This document shows positions 24,901 through 39,413 of a stretch of 64,000 bases of DNA, in pieces. Every line of letters starts with the position of its first letter. Position 1 is the first letter of the stretch. The position numbers were made by a program, and so were the translations under genes. The DNA is from Psettodes erumei (taxonomy: Eukaryota; Chordata; Actinopteri; Pleuronectiformes; Psettodidae), in assembly GCA_016785225.1 (NCBI GenBank), contig JAFBJZ010000877.1, positions 932,896 through 996,895 on the forward strand, read 5' to 3'. The notes under the pieces were generated by a model, which saw nothing but the letters and a program-made list of their open reading frames with translations, was not told the DNA's origin and ran no database searches.

Positions 24901-27900
24901 GCCTACACACTGTGGAAGTCGAGACCGGCTTTGGTTGATGTTACTTCATCATGACAAAATGTCCTCGGCACAAACTGGCTGATTTACTGCAGGAGAAGGT
25001 TGGTTCTTTCTGTAATGCAGAGTTTATAGTTCATGCATCGAATGTGTTTGTGTGTGTGAGTGTGAGTGTATGTGTTGGAGAGACAGATGTTTTATTATGT
25101 GCATATGATGGGGAAGGAAGGGGACTGTGTGTGTTTGTTGGACTCAACTGTGAAAGTTTAATCATGTTGAGGTGTTAGCTCCTAAAATACAAATAATATT
25201 GTTATAAAATTGTAAAATTGTAAGTTCTAATTATATTTTCTAGTTAAACAGGAAATACACAAATGATTTCTCCAACTCCTTCTTCTTCTTCTTCTTCTTC
25301 TGTTGGATGCCATGTTTTCTGGTTTATGCCTATGATCCCAATCTTCCTTTTACTTATCTGAACAAAACAGAGTACATAAAATTCTGGATCTTTTTTTTTT
25401 CAAAAACAGGATGTCACTCATATTGCTGTCACACCTCCTACAGCAGATACATACTAAGCCACAACATACTTTACATTCACACATAAGTAAATTATCCAAC
25501 GTCATTTAGCTTTCATGGTAATATGTAGGTATGTAGTGGGAAGTGGAAAAACTGCAGAGTAAGATTTATAGTTTTAATTACATGAAATCCTCCTGTCGTC
25601 CAACATACTGTCTATACATAATGATCAATGACAATATTTCACGTCTTGGTATAGTTCTACTACAATCTTATGATGGTCACTTACTGGCTGAATGTTGTGT
25701 GTGGTTTACTAAACCTGAACTAGTCACAGATTTCACACCAGTTCTCTACTCTGTTTGTTCTCTGCTAGTTTCCACCCCTGAGATGTCACACACTGTATTG
25801 TGGGATTGTTAGCAGAAAGTAGTAGAGGTGTCCATCGTGTGCAAATATTTCTTCTCTCTTTCTTCCTCTTGCACTCTTGCTGACTGCTTGCTCCTGTGAC
25901 AGGAGTGATGAAAACTTTGGTTAAGCCGGCTGTCTAACAAACACCTCCTGTGCATAACTCTGCATGTGCTGTAATCTTATCTGCACCACATCTGAGCAGC
26001 CCCTCTCTGTCATATCTCTTTGTGATGCTTAATAAACCGAATATAGTATTTTCAGTGGTAATATTAGCAGGCCTACCAGACAGCATGATCTACCAAGACA
26101 AATGATTTTCGAGATAATCTTCTCATCACATAGTGGAAAAGATGTGATTATTACAGCCATAGTTGAAAGCCGGCACTGAGTGGAACGCTTCCTGACAATT
26201 GTAGCCTAAATCGAAAAGTGCCTTATCACTGTTAGTTAACATGGAGGAAAAACAACATGAGGCAGAGCCAAAAACTCTTCTCTCTGTTGTCATTTGGTGG
26301 AGCACAGAGCACCTGCTGCCAGCCTGGCTTTACTCAGCGCCTGCCAACACTGGCATATGGCAAACGCACACTCACACAGACACACATGCACACATGCACA
26401 TGCATGGGCCCTATTTTTGGTTCAGGGGTGTCTGAATCTGGCAGGCGGCTCACATTGTCTGAGTGTCACATCTTTATGCTTGAACGAGCTATATTATACA
26501 CACACACACACACACACGACCATGGTTACGCTGGCACACATACATTTGCAAATGTACAAAGGCACACATACATTTGCAAATGTACAAAGACACACAATTA
26601 CACATGCATACGCTCTCACACATAGGCACACAGAGACAAGCAGCTGTCTTCTGCACATCCACAAGGGACCTGACATTCAAATCCAACATTAACGTGATTG
26701 ATTTTGACATATATTCCAGGTCATTTTGTCCTCAGTTGAACAGTTTCTGCTCAAGTGGATTTTCAGACAGAATCCAGGCAGCATTACCAGGAGTCTCTGC
26801 CATTAGAAACGAGAGAGAAAGAGACGGCTATAATAATTTTCTTCATTCACCCACTCTCAGCAGTCAGCACACCTCTTTTATGGCCTCTGACTGTCAGCTG
26901 TCTTGAATGTAGTTCATAACATCAAACACACATATATATAAATATATAATATGTACAGTAATTTCAGGGGTAACAAAGCTGGAGAAAAGTGCTGAGCTCT
27001 TTTCACATTCAAGTGCTTTAGTAATCACTGCTTTGAAGGCTTTTTTGAATTTCCATCTTTTTAAAAATATCTTTGGCTTTGTCAGAATATATGTTGTTTT
27101 TCAGATGCATTCAAATGCCTCCTCGGTTCTGCCTATTAATAAGCCAAGAAAAAGCCTGCGGTTAAACGTGGCACTCGGTGTCATTTCAAACTGAAACCCA
27201 GTGCTCGTTAAAGCTGCTACTGTGTCTCAACAGTTGGGCACTTTTTGGAACAATTATTTCTTTTTTACAAGATGCTCGAACTATGACTAAACTACTCCAC
27301 TGCTGATGTTTTTTTGTTTCCTGAGCTTTGATGTTTGGCTGCAGAGAAGATTATGTGCTGGGGCATACTGACTCTTCATGAACTTCTAACTTCTTCTAAC
27401 CTTACAACAGTATCTGGTGCTCATTTGGATATGGCACGTGTCATGCCTGTAAAATGCAATGTACCATTTTATTTAGCCTTAAGTTATTTTTGCTTTTTTT
27501 GGATTTCAATATTCTTTCAATAGGACAGATTACAAAATAATCAAGATTTTAACATCTTGCTTTGTCTGTGTGTGCATTTGCAGTATGACCCAGAGAATTC
27601 TGGCTTCATCAGTACAGAGCGGTTCAGGGACCTGCTGGCGACACACGGCTCTGAGCTTGACCCCCACAAACTTGAAGTCCTATTGGCCCTCGCCGATGGC
27701 AACGCTGATGGAAAAATCTGCTACCAGGACTTTGTGAACCTGGTGAGATGTTTTAACTTTTCATAGGTTCACTGACATCAGTATTAAGTGGGTGTTGGGA
27801 CTTCAGTATGTCAGTATTGTATATGCAATATGTTCTTGCATGCTATATCGAAATTTATGTTGGAAGCCTAGACAAGTGAATAGATGAGTCTTGAGTCATG

Positions 27901-30900
27901 GATCTGATTATTTTAGACTCAACTTGCTGGAATCCAAAAACTGGCAACCCAACTATGCCAACCCAACTTGTCTTATATGTGGACTTTATGATTTTGACCA
28001 TTTTACTTGTAAACATTAAACATTATGATATAAAATAGTGTACATCAAAACAAATTCTTGTTTTCTTGATCTCCTGATGTTTATAATGATACCTCAAGTT
28101 ATCCCATTTGACTCAGACTTTGGTGTGGTCAACCATAAAATAATGCAAAAAAATTACAAATGATAGTAACCATGACAAAAAACACAAGCATTTTGCCTTT
28201 TAATTTAATAAGGTTTATTTAAAAGTAATAAATACAAATTTTAAAGAACCCAGTCATTATTTCTCTGAATTCACTCATGTTACTTGGCATAAAAATGAAA
28301 TTAAATGACATTAACTTTGGTAAAGGGTGCTTCATGACTTGTTTCGGACTTGACAACTCAGAGCTTGGGTTTTTCTCTTAATCCATCCCCAAAAGCTGTA
28401 TTCCACCAGCATGTCCTGATAGGAAATGAATTTCAGTCTGGTGATAAATTCCCCTCTTCACACTCACCTTGCCCCACTTTCAGTTTCACCTTCAAAACGC
28501 CCCTGCTGCTGACCGTCCAAGGTCTCAGTCGAGCATCTCCCGCTGTGCTTGCTGTCTCATAACCTTCTCCCTTTCTGTTTTCTTCTGTCTTGCTGCTGTT
28601 CCTCATGGGAGGATGAACTGCTGACCTGGGACTGTATGGAGTGGTCTTGGAGTGGGAGTAGATGTGTGGTAACAATAACTATTGGGTGGCTGTTGGGGTT
28701 GGGTGGGGTGGGCTGGGGTGCATCTGTAGAAACAGTAGGGAATTCATTGTTGTCTGTGAGTGTGAGTGTGTCCATCTCCCCCTTTCTCTCTTGTTTTACA
28801 GAGCTGTTTATTGTCTGATACAGTGGGAGAGGAATGAGCCATGTAGGAGGCTTGGAAAAAATGTCAGAGCTGTCACTGTTTGGTTTTCTGTTTCTGCATT
28901 CATGTCATGTGACAGGCTGAGGGTCATGGTGCGCTATACTGGAAGTGGGACAGAGAGGAATGGAGTGCGTGCATGCGTTTGTACACATTCACATTTTTTT
29001 TTCTTTAGTTGCTATTGTGTCCATCCCCTCAATGGTTTTTACAGCCACAGAGGCAGCCACAACAGAAGCTAAACACAGAGTGAAATGCAGGGAGAGTGGG
29101 AGGGAATAAATAGAGAGACAAGTGGCATGTATTCATGATTACGGTAATAGGCTGTGTGCTGTGAATGAATAAGTGCTGCAACAATTAGTTTAGATTAGAT
29201 TAGTTTTTAATTAGACATCACCTTAGACCACCTAACATGTTGACTAAAGTAATAATCTGTTAAGACAGAATTTAAGTGACATGTACTGTACAGTGGCTAT
29301 AAAAAGCCCATGCAACCTAATGAAATGGCAGGCTTTTGAAATGCAAAGACAGAATTAAAAACAGCATTAATGTCAGACTTTTTCCATTTTCAGTGTGACC
29401 TTCCAACAAATACAATCCAGAAATAAAATTTTAATTATTATTATGTTAACTTATTAGTAAAACTCTGATTGCAGAAATCTGTAAACTTGTTATTAATGGA
29501 GTTTATAGCCATGATCAAAATTAACCAGCCACGTCAAATAATCACACCTATAATTAAAGTGATTCCGATCAAACCCAGATTAAAGTCAGCTGTTGTTGTG
29601 GGATTTGTTTGAATGTTTAGGGTTGCATCCTGTCAGGAGAGCCATGGTCTGCAAAATATTGCATAGCAATTGAAGCTAAAAGTAAATGTGAGATGTAATT
29701 GTTGAAAAGTACCAATCAAGAGAGGGATATAAAAGAATATGGAAGGCTTTGAATGTACCATGGAGCCCTGTCAAAACAGTTACATGACTTTCTGGCAGGT
29801 ACTGGTCACTCCTCACATATGATCACCATCTCCTGTGTTCTGTACATGTCGGGCTATTGGGTTTAAGGTTAAATGACCAGCAAACAAACACTAATAATTC
29901 AAATTCAGGCCCTGAAAGTAGGAGTGTGCACAGATAACAGTTAATCAAAGCTAAATGTTCTGTGTTATCTGTAAGGATTTCTGCAAGTATAGCAACGCTT
30001 CTGTGGAGAAGCTTGTAAATATGATGCGAATACCTGAAGAAATGTGAGACACGTTAACACAACATGATAGACTTTGTAAGGGCAGGCATTAGTGGCTGTG
30101 AGATGTGATCAAAGGGTCGAAGCCAATATGGGAACTAGAGAGAGCGTTAGAATTCTTCTGCCAGGTTAAATGGCAGGGTTTCTGTTGGTATGGTATTTTT
30201 TGAATCTCTAGTCTTTCTGCTTCCAGAGACAGAAAGAAGGAAGGAGGAAAGGAGAATGAGCGGAGGAGGAGGAGGAAGGCCAGGGCAGACAGAAACAAAC
30301 TGTGAGGGATTTATTTGTCGCACCATCTCTCCTTTGCGCCACAGCTCTTCCATCAATGTGATTGTCAGTAATTGCTGCCTCACTGCTCCGTCACAGTCAG
30401 CATCCAAATCACTGCTCACTCTTTATCTCTTTTTCCCTCCATCCTCTCTCACTCTTTACCTTTACCTAAGTCTCTCTTCTTTTGCATAAGCCTTTTCTCC
30501 CCTTTCTCACCCGCAGTATCACTGTCTTCTTTCTGTCAGTCCGTGTCCTTCTGTGTAACTCTCTTTCATACTTCACACTGTGACTGTTCTGGGCAGAAAC
30601 TCACCCAGTAACAGGTTTATACACAAAATATCATAGTTTCAGCTGGTCTGTTTTCTTACCTTGGTGGGATGAAATTGTGGAACGATAGTGATAGATTTGC
30701 ACCTGTGCTTATGACTGCACTCATATTGTCTATATCCTGGTTGTGTATGTTTGATACAGTTTGTTGATTATTTACGGTTTTGGCAAGGCTCTGTAATTCC
30801 AGTTAGGGGAAATCTTAATACTAAAACACACAATGGCATGATAAAGACTGTGTGGCAATGATTTGTGGCAGGCCCATTCCTGTTTCCACATGACAATTTC

Positions 30901-33900
30901 CCAAGTGCGCGAAACCAAGTCCTTAAAAATGTATTCCTGAGTTTTTGTGTTGAAGAACTTGACTGTACTGAGCACTTTCTAGATGGTACTCCACAGTCTC
31001 AACTTACCTGAGAAAAAACTTCCACCTAACAAGGAATCTTTGGAATTTTTTTTTCCTTTTTTTTGTTAAACATGGTTGTTTTGAATCCAAACACTAAATG
31101 GGAACAAATCCCCACTGCCAGGTACTAAAATGGCGCAGAAAGCCTGAAACCAGAGAAGTGGAAGTTGTTGAAGCAGCATATTAATTCCACTCATCCCATT
31201 GTTTCCCAACAATGACATAGCGGGGTGCTCAGTTTTCCACATATTTTGGCCAGGTAATGCATTTCTGTGATAAAGACAATATGCTACTTTTTCTCTGTAT
31301 TTAGACTCACCCTTGTTCATCTTCCTCTACTTCCTTCTCCCGTTTGTCTCCTTCTCTTTCTATCTATTTCCTTCTTAGTCTTTCCCTTTTTGTATCATTT
31401 ATGTCCCTCTCCCCTGTATTTTCCATCGATCAAACAGTGCAATCGTCTCTCCATGGCCGAACGGCCATTTGTCCCCTTCACCTCTTCTCCTCTCCCTTTC
31501 TCCTCTTGCCAGTGGGTAAACAGACAGAACGTCATTCTTTCTTTTGTGTTGTGCAAAGAGGAGAGGAACTGCAGTCTCTTCACACGAAGAATTGACTGTC
31601 TTTATGGAGCATGGCTGCCAGGGGGGGTCGTGTGTGTGTGTGTGTTTGCTTTAGTATGGAAGTGCCATGGTAACCCGTAATCATTTTCCCACAGTTCTCT
31701 GTGCCTGACATAAAGGCTGAAATAATTGGCTTTTTCTGAAGTTTATCTCTGAACAGTGATCCCTGCAGAGACACTAAAAGTCTTATTAAACAGTGACAGC
31801 AGACCCATCAGTCAGCTGTTCATGCAGCGATTATTCTGATGATGTGATTTTGTATCTCTTTTGTATTTTCTTGATTATGTTTTTTTCTCTTCTTGCATAT
31901 AACTTTTAGAAGTTGCAAAAGTGCTATCCACCCATCTTTTTATTATGCTTTTATTGCCCATAGCTCTCTTTACCTATTTTGCCAATCTATGCCCTTGCTC
32001 AAAAAACGCTCAAAAGTCACTTACCCTCCTTTCTTTAGAATACCATTGACTCAGTGACACATCTGGACTTCCCATACAAATACAAAAACAGTAGCTGAAC
32101 CAAGTTATGGAGTTTGATATGAACACAGCAGAGTGAACAAAGAGACTGGAGAGGGAGAAAGACAGAAAGAGGGAAGAAGACTGTGGGAGCAAAGTGGGAC
32201 AGGAGTCATTGCTTCATCATGGAGAGTCTTATAAAAGACACAAAGCTCTAAACAGCAGTGTCTTTTCCAGAAGGCTGAGACTGCCACAGCAGCTATAAAA
32301 CGGATTGTGTTTCCTACCTATACAAAAAAATCGCAATAGTTTTCTGGTTGTCTCAGATGCGTCATTGTAAAAAAATTTCGCACATCATTTTAATTTTTCT
32401 AATCATCCCTTATATCCATAGGATATACATTCTGGAGTATAAGTTTTGGCATTTATTTACACAGTCTGTAAAGAAAAATGTAAAGATTGATTTAATATGC
32501 AAATCTGGTAATGCTCAGTCAGCTGTTAAGATTCGAGTCATAAAAAGGAAGCTGCTCCCCTAAGCCAGCAGGTGAAAGCCTATTTATTGTTCTCGCTTTT
32601 CTCGCCTGCTTTTTTCACTGTTAACGAATTACTTCAAAAGTTTTAAAATCACTGTATGTATAAAGCATTTGATCCTCCTGCGGTTGTAGATTTTCTGCTG
32701 TTATCTTGACGGTGCACTCAGAAGAGGTGTAATTTCACTGTATCATGAGAAAATTCTCAATTCTGGTCTAAGGGTGAGGAGTTCCTGTAAGTTTTTGGAC
32801 TTCAGTCACAGATTCTCTATCTGAACTATATTTGACCTCATATTCTGAGTCTGTAGGAGCTCCATGAAAAATTTCAAAATGAGACTTAGCAAGGGTAAGC
32901 CTTTCTCCAGTCCTGTCTTTGGATGTATCCAGTTTTGTGTGAGAGGGTTTTTGTGTGGGCTCTGTACGTTCAACAAAAAATACCCAAATGTTTCTATTAA
33001 ACATAAGAAAACAATGAGAAAATCAGGTGACTGCTGTTGAATTTTTTGGAGGACATTGGAACATTATTAAATCGCTTGTTTTGTCTAAGCAACTGTCAAG
33101 AGATTTAAATTAATTTACATTGATGAAAGTAGCTAAATATTCAGGTTACTATAATGTAAGCCAACATCCATTTCTCCATTTGTGAGGCTGGAACCATCAA
33201 ATCTGTGGCATTTTTGCTTGAAAATGACTTTAACAATTAATTGAAATAGTCCAAAATCATTCGGATATTAATCAAAACAGTTACCAGGTACAGAATTTTC
33301 TGTTGATCGACTAATCGATCACTCAACTAATCACTGCAGCTCTATTGCAGTGTATGAATGTGTGAAGCATTTGAAAATGCAATGCCCGTCATTTTGAAAA
33401 ATGTGACACCTATGCCAGGAAAATGATTGCAATAAATCAGATAGATGACAGCCCCTCTGAGCAGGAAAAGTCATTTCATCAGGTTTAAAAAGAAAAGATC
33501 TTTTCTGACGGAAAGAGTCTGACTGATGAACTTCTTGTGAACTCCCCGCACATCAGAAAAGAATAAATACATGTTTGGAAACTAACTCTTCACTGACAGA
33601 AAGGGATGAGGGTTTGGTGGTTGCTCGGTGACGATACAGGCATTCTGTTGCCACAGGGAGCTGGGAGGAGCCTGTCTGCTTTCTGGACTGAGGGGGATTG
33701 GTGTGCGTGTGTGAGTGTGTATGTGGCTTGTGTTAACGCTCCAGTTGTACATTGAGTATCTCATGAATATACATTACGATGTAAAGTACGTGTAAGTGTT
33801 CATGTGTTGATAAAACCATAGACTTGTGGTTTAACAGCAGGATTCATGTAAAAATCTGCTAAACTAGTGATGATAAAATGATAAAATAGATAATAAATAT

Positions 33901-36900
33901 CTCAGAATCTCTGACCTGTCTCTCATCCCACATCGCCTCTGTCTTTACTCTCTGCCTCCCTCTTTCTCCCCTTCCCTCCCCTCCCCATACCTCCCTTTCA
34001 TCCCCTTCATCCCTTTCCCTCTCTTCCCTCCTCCTTTCTCCAGATGAGTAACAAGCGTTCCAACAGTTTCCGGAGGGCCATTCTGCAGGGGAGCAGGCAG
34101 CTGAAAGGCTGCAGCCTCAGAGACGAGGTCGGCCTGGGGCTCTCTCAGAGGCTGGTCCGACACGTTGCCTATGAGACGCTGCCCCGTGAGGTCGACCGCA
34201 AGTGGTACTTCGACAGCTACACCTACTGTCCCCCACCCTTGCTCATCCTGGCTATCACCATTGCTGAGGTGAATTGTATATATGAGCAGTATGAGCATGC
34301 CTGAGAGTCATTAAACATTCTTACCAATGGCAGGAATGGGCAATAATAGGGCAATAATGCAAATGTCTTGTGCATGCAAGCTGTACAACACCGTCTAGTG
34401 GGATGGTGAATTAAACATTGGCATTTACCTCTAAGATTGACCTTCATTATGATATTATATCCCTCTGTTTCTTTGATTCTATTAAAAGTTTAGTGCAATC
34501 AAGCAGCAAGAAACATTGCAATGTCCCAGCAAAAGCAGCGACTAGCTAATATAAATATGGATGTAAATGATGCAGGTTTCAAAAGGACAGAAAGGTTTTC
34601 AGTGCTTTTTCTCTGCCTCGAGAATGTGCATATTATGCTTTGGTGAGAGCATTCAGTGTAAACATAAAGAGTTTGTCACAAGAAAACCTTTAAAGTAGTA
34701 GTAATCACTTAATGTTCATCCCTCTGTGTTCCCCAGATAGCCGTGTTCATGTACTATGGGTTCCAACTGGATCGCTTGGTCCTGCAAGTGTCCAGTCCAT
34801 CTTTCCTGAAGAGCCCGTTACCTTACCACCCCCAGCTACGAGCCCAGGCCTGGAGGTACCTCAGCTACAGTTTCATGCACACTGGGTGAGTTCACATCTC
34901 GCTTTTGGATTGCTTCTGTAATCCTTTCAGCATCCAAAATTTGGAAATTAGAAGTGCCTCATTATACATGACAGGAACTGATCCACTAAAATGTGTTCAC
35001 ACAAGTCTTTCGATCAGGGGAGAGAGAGTGTGTTGCACCACTGAGATGAAATTGATACATACTGATAAACAGGAATGAGAGGTACTGCATATCTGCGATG
35101 CCTTGCATGATTTGGGTTTATGGCATTTCAAAGACTGAAGTGAGCCAGAGCTTGTTATATAATAATTTTATCAACAGAAATACCCTGTGCATGTACAAAG
35201 TGCAATTATTTTCTCAGTGAAACACACTGAGCAAATGAAAGTAGTGAAAGGAGAATGGAGATAAATAGGAGACGGGAATGTGACATGCATTCTGCAAAGG
35301 AGTTCCTAATGAGTCATTGTGTTTTAGGATGCATCATAATATTTAGTAAATTCAGCGTATCTTAAGTCGCAAAACAAACAAGTAACAAATAATCTAATGG
35401 TTACCTCAAATATTTCATTTTTCAAACAAGCTGTTATGATCAGATTGTTGGTGTGATGTGTGTAAACGGCAATGCTGCTGTCATATCTGAGTGTTAGCTT
35501 CATAATCACTCGTTGGCTAAAAGAAACCATTGACCACGACTGAATAATGATAATTTAATAAAACTCCTGCAGCTTAGATCGCCTCTCCTCTCCTCTCCTC
35601 TCTGACTAAGTCATTATCAATTCAGGCCAGGTCATCCAGGTTTAACTAGCCTTCTGGGTAAATGTAGTCTCAGGCATTAGTGAGCACTAATAAAATGGTA
35701 ATTTAATTAGGAGGTTCTGGGGAGAGACAGGAGCAGGGATGACAGCGTGTTTTGGAAAGATAAACTAGAAATGACGAATGGAGGCACGTTCAAAACATGA
35801 AATGACAATGAGGATAAAAAAAGACACTATGAACTCAAACACCTCTTCAAACAAATAGATTCACGTCATTTATGAGTCCTGAATACTGAATACTGTAAAG
35901 GTGACGAGCACAGGTGCTTCACAAGTGCCATCGAACGTGGCACGTCTACTCATGTCCATTGTACAAAAGGCATGATTAAGGTGCCCTTTTTCAATAATGA
36001 CCTTGGATGTCACAGTGGACTGGAGTCTGAATGCTATGATTCATGTTGGCATCACAAATATTATAAGGTATTTTTTCTTTTTCTTAATTTAGCTGTAATT
36101 CAGTGACAGTGACAGAAAACATTGGTGTCACAATAAAAAAATGACCTTTCATTAAAGTCAAGCAAAAGATCAAAAACCACAACACTGTTTGCTCCCTGAT
36201 CCACCAGCACATGGATCTACTGCTCACATCATTAACGGTGACTTTTGACTGTTACAACTCTTTCCATATTTCACTTTTGCCTACACACACTGTTATTCTC
36301 TCTCTGTCTCTCTCCCCACTCTCTCTTGCACACACATACAAACACGCACATGCATGCACGCACACACACACACACACACATCTACAAACCATGTAATCCT
36401 GTCAGCAGCTCAGCAGCACTGATCCCTCCCAATTCTCAACACTAAAACAGAGTGTAAATATTGGCCCCAAAACATCCCTCAGCATTATGCATGTGGAATG
36501 TTTCCCTCTCTCTGTTTCCCCACTCTGACTCTCTGTCACAAACACACACATGCACACACACAAGAGTGTCTGCAGCAGCAGTAAAAAAACCTCAGCAAGA
36601 TTAACTTTGTGCAAGGTTAAATTGTGATGGTAAACAGCAAAAGGCAGCAGCAAGAGCTTTTCTTTCTTTCAGTAGTAAACAATATTGTTGCCGTACAAGC
36701 TGTGCTGATTGAATGTCGACACTGTTCACTAACTGCAGGTGTTACAATCATGTAATACTTAGTATGTTTCTTTCATTATGTTTCATTTGTGAAGGGTGGA
36801 CTGAAGCTGTTGCATGGAGTTTAGTGCTTGAGTTGTGCAGTAAACTGAACCAGTGGTAAAAGATCAGCTGTAGTCTGGTTTGCCACTGATAAAAAAAAGG

Positions 36901-38870
36901 AGAAGATTAAATAATGCTTTTGTAGAGCACCCTGGAAGACCTTGGTCATCTAGAAACAATAGGCCCTCTCATGGGTATCCACAGATGACCTGACAGTAGC
37001 GACCATCCCTTGCAGCCTCATTAGCAGTATAGAAATAGATAGCCACTGTTATCTCAAGTGGAGTTGTCCTTGTGCATTTGGACAGGCCTCTCCCAGCTAA
37101 TCAATACGCCCCATTGTCTGTCTGATCACTGGAACGATCTTCTGTATCGGCATTGTAGTTGTGGTGGCTGAGTTGCTTCAAACTAAACAGATTACTGGCC
37201 TTGTCTTGTTTTTTCTTGTTCATGTTGGGGGATTTGTGTGTGCATGTCTATGTGTGTGTGTGTGTGTGTGTGTATGGTGGTTCTTGGAATGTTTGTATTT
37301 ATTTCTAAAAGTGTGCAGAAGCCATTTATTCCAATTGTTTTAGATTGCACCATCAGGACAGACCGATTCAGTCCATCAAGCTGTCAAATGGGAGAAAAGG
37401 GAGACTCCAGAAAGAGTCATCCTTCTCTCTCCCTCTGTTGTCTCTCTTTTGGCAAAGCAGAGATAGCCATATAATTCAGACAGAGACAGAAAACAAAGGA
37501 AAGTGATTGAAGGCAACTGAAAGACAATGATCTAGACTGAGAGAGAAAGTGATGAAGAAACAGAGATGGAGAGGCTGGATTATGCTAGCTGCTGTAGTTT
37601 TGGATTCTGCTGTGACGCTGAATGTGTCTGAGCTGCTGACTGAGGTCCGGCTGGAAGGATTTTCTAACCATGAAGGGCACATGCAGCTTGTGTTTGTGTG
37701 TGTGTGAACAAGCTATTCCTTCCTCACAGTCATCACACTGAAACACAAGCCATGAGCAGATTTGGGTAAATTTGCAGCCGTCATGCATGGCTTTTTATCT
37801 TTATACTGTGCTGCGCTGTCTCTGTCTCTGTCTCTGTGGCTGCACATGGTGTGAGTTTGTGTGTACATTGCATGTCTCCGTCTGTGTTCACATGTAATGT
37901 TTGAATACAAGGGATTTGTTGATTATCTGTTGATGGCCACAACAGTGTGGTTTGATTAAGGAGCAAATGTTTTCGCCCTCTCTTTTTCTCTGTGTTTCTG
38001 TGTACTGAAGTTATTTGGGTGCGGAAAAAGCCACAGACTATATCTGAGGCAAAATTCCAGCTTGCTTAAGAAATTCTCTGTAACTGCTTTTATAATTTGT
38101 CAAAGAATTATAGTGGGGGGGTGTTCTGTTTTCCTTGCAACAATCATCAAGGTTGCCCTTTTCCTTTCTTCTCCCTTATTTCTGGTAATGTGTGTGCACA
38201 GTCTAAATCATTTGAGATATCTTGTTTTCCTTCCGTGAGAAGAAGCCATTCACTGCTTCACACATGCACAGTGTGGAAAACAACTCTAGTAAACATAATC
38301 CCAGGGTTTTTCATTTTGATGTGTATTGTTTTGCCATTGTGTGGTGCCAGAGCTGTGTGTGTTTCCTGTCAATCATCTAACAGCCACAGGAAGCATGACA
38401 CTCTCACAAAGTGTGATCACATTACCCCATACTTTTCACATTTGGAGCATTGTATCCAGAGGACAATTTGTTATTCTCAAGCTGCTTTTGATTGCAAATA
38501 TGCACAAAAATCTTAATAAATGATACATGTTTTGGTAAATGATTTTGGATGTAAATTATTTGTAGACAGATGTAAAATGTGAATACTGTTATGTTTAGTT
38601 GGTTTTGCAGTGTTTTGATGCCACATTGAAAAAAGGCTAAGAAAGTGTATCTGTATTAATTGTTTGTTAATATTTATTATTATACAGGCATTATTTTTCA
38701 TTGTTAACAGTTGAACATGACAGCATACTGTATTTTTCAGGGCTCTAATTATACAAAACTTGTAATCCTGACAACATCTGAGCAACACATGATCACTTGC
38801 CAATCTCCAAAACAAAAACAGAGCACAAATATTGGCCAAGAAATCAGGACTCTGGTCCATTTTACAGCAT

Positions 38871-38912
<42 letters not shown>

Positions 38913-39370
38913 AGTCAGCTTTCAAAATGTATTTTCTGACTTCTAAATGTGCCTTTCCTTGCAGGTAGTTTTGGTTTTACTTGCCCAGGTCTCCAGATGC
39001 GTATCTCCCTCTGACTTTTGTGCCACCACCCCAATATATTGTGAATGGAATTGCTTTGGTGGTGCTCTCAGCCTTAAGAAATACCAAACAAATTTAACAG
39101 CAGTCTGCCCCTCCACTTGGACATTTTTCTTGAATGAAAAAAGTTGTGTCTCTGCAAAGACACATGGTTGATTAATTTTTCAATAATATTAACAATAATA
39201 ATAATAATAATTATTATTATTATTATTGTTATTTTTACAGCATTGAACACCTAAGCCTGAACATGGCGATGCAGCTGCTGGTGGGAGTCCCTCTAGAAAT
39301 GGTCCACGGAGCGCTGCGAATCGGACTGGTCTATGTGTGTGGTGTGCTGGCAGGTGAGCATGTGGTCACA

Positions 39371-39413
<43 letters not shown>

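Larger units (their letters stand above)
2149..27583 (+). other. rhbdl3 intron 2 (about 25.4 kb), non-coding
   Basis: This very long intron separates the microexon from the EF-hand exon. It is AT-rich unique sequence broken by CA/GT and GA microsatellites (near 3020, 9154, 9390, 20254, 20401, 21935, 23795 and 26500), pyrimidine or purine runs, a CTT run near 25280 and a duplicated 28-mer at 26533. Open frames in it are short, mostly repeat-derived, and lack recognisable homology. Long first introns like this often hold enhancers, but I cannot identify one from sequence alone. Confidence 0.8.
27743..34043 (+). other. rhbdl3 intron 3 (about 6.3 kb), non-coding
   Basis: AT-rich intron. It holds a G-quadruplex-prone run (28684-28719), a Tc1-like transposon fragment (29289 to about 29860), a short repeat-like end (about 33290-33345) and, at its 3' end, a pyrimidine-rich stretch of about 100 nt before the exon 4 acceptor. 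No coding exon was recognised. Confidence 0.8.
34886..39240 (+). other. rhbdl3 intron 5 (about 4.4 kb), non-coding
   Basis: AT-rich. Contains small CTCTC (35582-35603), CA (36361-36380), TG (37251-37272) and CT (38872-38905) repeats. It ends in an (AAT)n/(ATT)n palindrome and a short T-rich acceptor tract. No exon is recognised inside it. Confidence 0.8.

Noticed and set aside
34223..34447. Minus-strand frame overlapping rhbdl3 exon 4
   Set aside because: Antisense shadow of a conserved coding exon with no homology of its own.
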